Positions 60,291 to 64,000 of a DNA stretch of 64,000 nucleotides are shown in pieces (positions within the stretch are counted from its first letter, which is position 1; the number at the start of each line of letters is the position of its first letter). The translations under genes and the position numbers were made by a program. The DNA comes from Streptomyces rishiriensis. GTDB taxonomy: Bacteria; Actinomycetota; Actinomycetes; Streptomycetales; Streptomycetaceae. The stretch covers positions 1,922,001-1,986,000 of the forward strand of contig NZ_JAUSWV010000002.1 in the NCBI RefSeq assembly GCF_030815485.1. Direction: 5' to 3'. A model generated the notes under the pieces. It was given only the letters and a program-made list of their open reading frames with translations. It did no database searches and was not told the DNA's origin.

Positions 60291-62468
60291 TCAGTCCTCG
60301 TCACGGTCGACCACACCGCGCTCGGCCGAGTCCTCGACCGCTTCCGTTTCCGTCGCGTTCTCGACGACGGCCCCGCCGGACTCGCTCTCGCCTTCGCTCT
60401 CGCCCTCGATGTCGTTCTCGTTCTCGTCCAGGGCGTCGACGAAGTCCACCCCGTCCAGCTCGGCGAGCCGGTCGGAGGCGTCCGTGCTGCCGTCCCGGTC
60501 GGCCTCGATGGCCTTCGCGAACCACTCCCGTGCCTCGCCCTCACGACCGGCGGCGAGCAGCGCGTCGGCGTACGCGTACCTCAGCCGCGCGGTCCACGGC
60601 TGGACGGAGCCGGCAGCGAGCTCGGGGCTCTGCAGCGTCACGATGGCCGCGTCCAGTTGCCCCATGTCGCGCCGGGCACCCGCCGCGACGAGCCGCATCT
60701 CCACCTGGCCGGCCTTGTCGAGCTTGTTGACCTCGGGGGCGCCGGCCATGTCGAGCGCCTTCTCCGGCCTCCCGAGCCCACGCTCGCAGTCGGCCATGAC
60801 GGGCCACAGCTCGACACCGCCGGTCATCCGCCGCGCGGCCCGGAACTCGGCGAGCGCCTCGCTGTACCGCTGGGTGGCGTACGCGGCGAACCCGCCCGCC
60901 TCCCGCACGGCGGCGACACGCGAGGCGAGCCGCAGAGCGATCTTGGAGTACGCGTAGGCGCCCTCGGGGTCCTCGTCGATCAGCCGGGCGACCATCACCA
61001 GGTTCTTGGCGACGTCCTCGGCGAGCGTCTTGGGCAGGCTCTGGAGCTCCTGCCGTACGTCCTTGTCGATCTCGTCACCGGTGACGTCCTCCGGGATCGG
61101 CAGCCGCTTGATCGGCTCCCGGTCACGGTCCCGCTCATCGCGGAAACGAGGCCCGCCACCACGTCGGTCGTCCCGACGGTCGTCACGCCCGTCACGGCCG
61201 CGGAACCCACCGGACCCACCAGGCCGTCCACCACGGTCGTCCCGACGGGGGCCACGGGCGCCCCGGTCGTCCCGGGGACCACCGAAGCCACCGCGCTCAC
61301 CCCGGCTGTCATCACGCCGGCCGAAACCACCACGGTCGTCCCCCCGACGGTCATCGCGGCGATCATCCCGCCGGAAGGGGGGACGCTCGCCCCGGTCGTC
61401 ACGGCGGTCATCGCGACGGTCGTCACGGCGGAACGGGGGACGCTCACCGCGGTCGTCACGCCGATCGTCACGGCGATCATCACGACGGAACGGGGGACGC
61501 TCGCCCCGGTCGTCACGGCGGTCGTCACGGCGATCATCACGACGGAACGCGGGACGCTCGCCCCGGTCGTCACGCCGGTCATCGCGACGGTCATCGCGAC
61601 GGAACGCGGGACGCTCACCGCGGTCGTCACGCCGGTCATCACGGCGGTCATCGCGACGGAACGCGGGACGCTCACCGCGATCGTCACGGCGGAAGGGAGG
61701 ACGCTCGCCCCGGTCGTCACGGCGCGGCCCACGGTCGCCCCGGTCGTCGCGCTGGAACGCCGGACGAGAACCGCGGTCACCCTCACGACGATCGTCACGG
61801 CGGCCGAAGCCACCACGGTCCCCACCGGACCCACTGCGGTTGTCATCACGCCGGTCGTCTCGACGAACAAACCCTCCACCCCGGTTGTCGTCCCGCCGGA
61901 AGGGGGGACGCTCACCGCGGTCGTCACGCCGGTCATCACGGCGGAACGCGGGACGCTCACCGCGGTCGTCACGCCGGTCATCACGGCGGTCGTCACGGCG
62001 GAACGCGGGACGCTCGCCCCGGTCGTCACGGCGGAAGGGAGGACGCTCGCCCCGGTCGTCACGGCGCGGCCCACGGTCGCCCCGGTCGTCGCGCTGGAAC
62101 GCCGGACGAGAACCGCGGTCACCCTCACGACGGTCATCACGGCGGCCGAAGCCACCACGGTCCCCACCGGACCCACCGGACCCACCGGACCCACCGCGGT
62201 TGTCATCACGACGGAAGCCACCACGGTTGTCATCACGCCGGTCATCACGCCGGTCGTCACGGGGACCACGGAAACCACCGCGATCAGCACGGTCATCACG
62301 GCCCCGGTCGTCGCGACGGTCATCGCGCCGGCCGGACCCACCGCGGTTGTCATCACGCCGGAAGCCGCCACGGTCCCCGCGGTTACCGTCACGATTGTCA
62401 CGGTCCCCACTACTGTCCCGTCGCCGCTGGTCGCGCTCCGGTCGATCGTCGGGAGAGTTGGTGGACAT
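60291..62468 (-). CDS. Arg/Asp-repeat protein with C-terminal TPR-like domain
   Basis: The 725-residue protein starts at ATG 62468 (MSTNSPDDRPERDQRRRDSS) with AGGAG 6 nt upstream. Residues 1-457 are almost wholly charged repeats (RRDDRRDDRGERPAF, RDDNRGGSGGDRGGFGRRDD), a disordered zwitterionic stretch resembling RGG/RD RNA-binding tails. Residues 458-670 are a conserved helical domain: IPEDVTGDEIDKDVRQELQ, LASRVAAVREAGGFAAYATQRYSEALAEFRAARRMTGG and LRYAYADALLAAGREGEAREWFAKAI, which look like TPR repeats. The C-terminus is acidic. It is immediately downstream of an rRNA operon on the same strand, separated by that operon's terminator. RNA or ribosome association is a guess. Confidence 0.8.
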   Translation of the reverse strand: MSTNSPDDRPERDQRRRDSSGDRDNRDGNRGDRGGFRRDDNRGGSGRRDDRRDDRGRDDRADRGGFRGPRDDRRDDRRDDNRGGFRRDDNRGGSGGSGGSGGDRGGFGRRDDRREGDRGSRPAFQRDDRGDRGPRRDDRGERPPFRRDDRGERPAFRRDDRRDDRRDDRGERPAFRRDDRRDDRGERPPFRRDDNRGGGFVRRDDRRDDNRSGSGGDRGGFGRRDDRREGDRGSRPAFQRDDRGDRGPRRDDRGERPPFRRDDRGERPAFRRDDRRDDRRDDRGERPAFRRDDRRDDRRDDRGERPAFRRDDRRDDRRDDRGERPPFRRDDRRDDRRDDRGERPPFRRDDRRDDRRDDRGERPPFRRDDRRDDRRGDDRGGFGRRDDSRGERGGFGGPRDDRGARGPRRDDRGGRPGGSGGFRGRDGRDDRRDDRRGGGPRFRDERDRDREPIKRLPIPEDVTGDEIDKDVRQELQSLPKTLAEDVAKNLVMVARLIDEDPEGAYAYSKIALRLASRVAAVREAGGFAAYATQRYSEALAEFRAARRMTGGVELWPVMADCERGLGRPEKALDMAGAPEVNKLDKAGQVEMRLVAAGARRDMGQLDAAIVTLQSPELAAGSVQPWTARLRYAYADALLAAGREGEAREWFAKAIEADRDGSTDASDRLAELDGVDFVDALDENENDIEGESEGESESGGAVVENATETEAVEDSAERGVVDRDED
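61135..62420 (-). repeat. Coding minisatellite in the Arg/Asp-repeat gene
   Basis: Dozens of imperfect copies of short units (CGTCACGGCGGTC and CGGGACGCTCACCGCGG types) fill the region. Two blocks of about 150 bp, 61681-61832 and 62023-62174, are almost identical and 342 bp apart. All copies keep the reading frame. Confidence 0.9.
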
Positions 62469-62540
62469 CGGTGACTCCTGTCTTCGGTACCGCAAACATT
62501 CTCGCGCACCCGGGTACCCGGCGCGCTCCAGAAAAACAAA

Positions 62541-62583
62541 AAGGACCCCTGGTCCCAGCTGAACGCTGGGACCAGGGGTCCTT
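62541..62583 (-). terminator. rRNA operon terminator
   Basis: A perfect 18-bp stem (62541-62558 with 62566-62583) with a 7-nt loop is followed on the minus strand by TTTTTGTTTTTC. It lies just past the 5S gene. Confidence 0.93.
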
Positions 62584-62592
62584 CCAAAGATT

Positions 62593-62711
62593 GTTCGGCG
62601 GTGTCCTACTCTCCCACAGGGTCCCCCCTGCAGTACCATCGGCGCTGTAAGGCTTAGCTTCCGGGTTCGAAATGTAACCGGGCGTTTCCCTTACGCTATG
62701 ACCACCGAAAC
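62593..62711 (-). rRNA. rrf: 5S ribosomal RNA
   Basis: The minus strand reads GTTTCGGTGGTCATAGCG at the 5' end and includes the typical CCCGGTTACATTTCGAACCC and GATGGTACTGCAGGGGGGAC segments, about 119 nt in all. Ends are accurate to a few bases. Confidence 0.95.
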
Positions 62712-62810
62712 CCTAATGGTTTCGAGCGAACAAGCACACTTTTTACTTGTTTTCAGCTCTAGCCGGCAACAGTCGTTGCCTCAGAACTAACACAGTGGAC
62801 GCGAGCAACT
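62712..62810 (-). other. 23S-5S spacer
   Basis: About 99 nt between the two rRNA genes, without a tRNA gene. It is AT-richer than the chromosome average and would be removed by RNA processing. Confidence 0.85.

Positions 62811-64000
<1,190 letters not shown>

Noticed and set aside
61135..62420. Regular short repeats resembling a CRISPR array
   Set aside because: Repeats keep the reading frame, have no constant repeat/spacer lengths, and there are no cas genes.

Overview
The window is chromosomal DNA from a Streptomyces or a very close relative. It has very high GC, strong GC3 codon bias and many GTG/TTG starts. It also has typical actinomycete genes: two streptogrisin-type secreted proteases, an Rpf cell-wall hydrolase with LysM, a SepF-like division protein, a diphtheria-toxin-repressor-type iron box, and several leaderless genes whose start codon lies 6-8 nt after a TANNNT -10 box. 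The gene order (dnaE2, sflA, aroH-tyrA-cmk-plsC-der, parA-scpA-scpB-rluB, ald, pyrG, tlyA-nadK-recN) resembles the left-centre of the Streptomyces coelicolor chromosome. That comparison is from memory, not from an alignment.

Left part (1-13.9 kb): the N-terminal half of an SOS-type DNA polymerase III alpha (dnaE2) with two LexA-like boxes; two chymotrypsin-fold secreted proteases flanking an SPFH protein; a three-gene flavin operon (FAD/NAD protein and two luciferase-like monooxygenases); and, divergent from it, a tiny leaderless Cys-ended leader peptide with no gene behind it. Then come a decayed conservon-type GTPase, a DUF5685 protein with a Cys-rich tail, SflA, and a glutaryl-CoA-type acyl-CoA dehydrogenase with a palindromic operator.

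Middle (14-31 kb): an MFS exporter, a PIG-V-like membrane mannosyltransferase, a PAP2 phosphatase, an I78 inhibitor-like protein, a WYL regulator, an Rpf/LysM protein, two Streptomyces-specific proteins, the aroH-tyrA-cmk-plsC-der operon, a heme-b-like plus Rieske lipoprotein pair, and an NrtR-type regulator with an ADP-ribosylglycohydrolase behind a 16-bp inverted repeat.

Right part (31-64 kb): a segregation operon (parA, RHH protein, scpA, scpB, rluB); alanine dehydrogenase; a TPR/NTPase protein; a Nudix hydrolase and CTP synthase; a GH15 enzyme; a flavoprotein oxidase; a PucR regulator; a GT4 glycosyltransferase and a short MraY/WecA-like membrane protein; and tlyA-nadK-recN, with recN broken by a single-base frameshift. 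These are followed by an iron-siderophore ABC operon behind an iron box, a HAD hydrolase, a DUF1015 protein, and a protein with a 457-residue Arg/Asp repeat region just downstream of an rRNA operon. That operon is represented by 5S and the 3' end of 23S, both on the minus strand.

No phage, plasmid, transposon or CRISPR array was seen. The most notable items are the orphan leader peptide, the recN frameshift, two gene remnants (a GTPase and an LLM flavoenzyme), the iron-box/leaderless promoter, and the repeat protein beside the rRNA operon.
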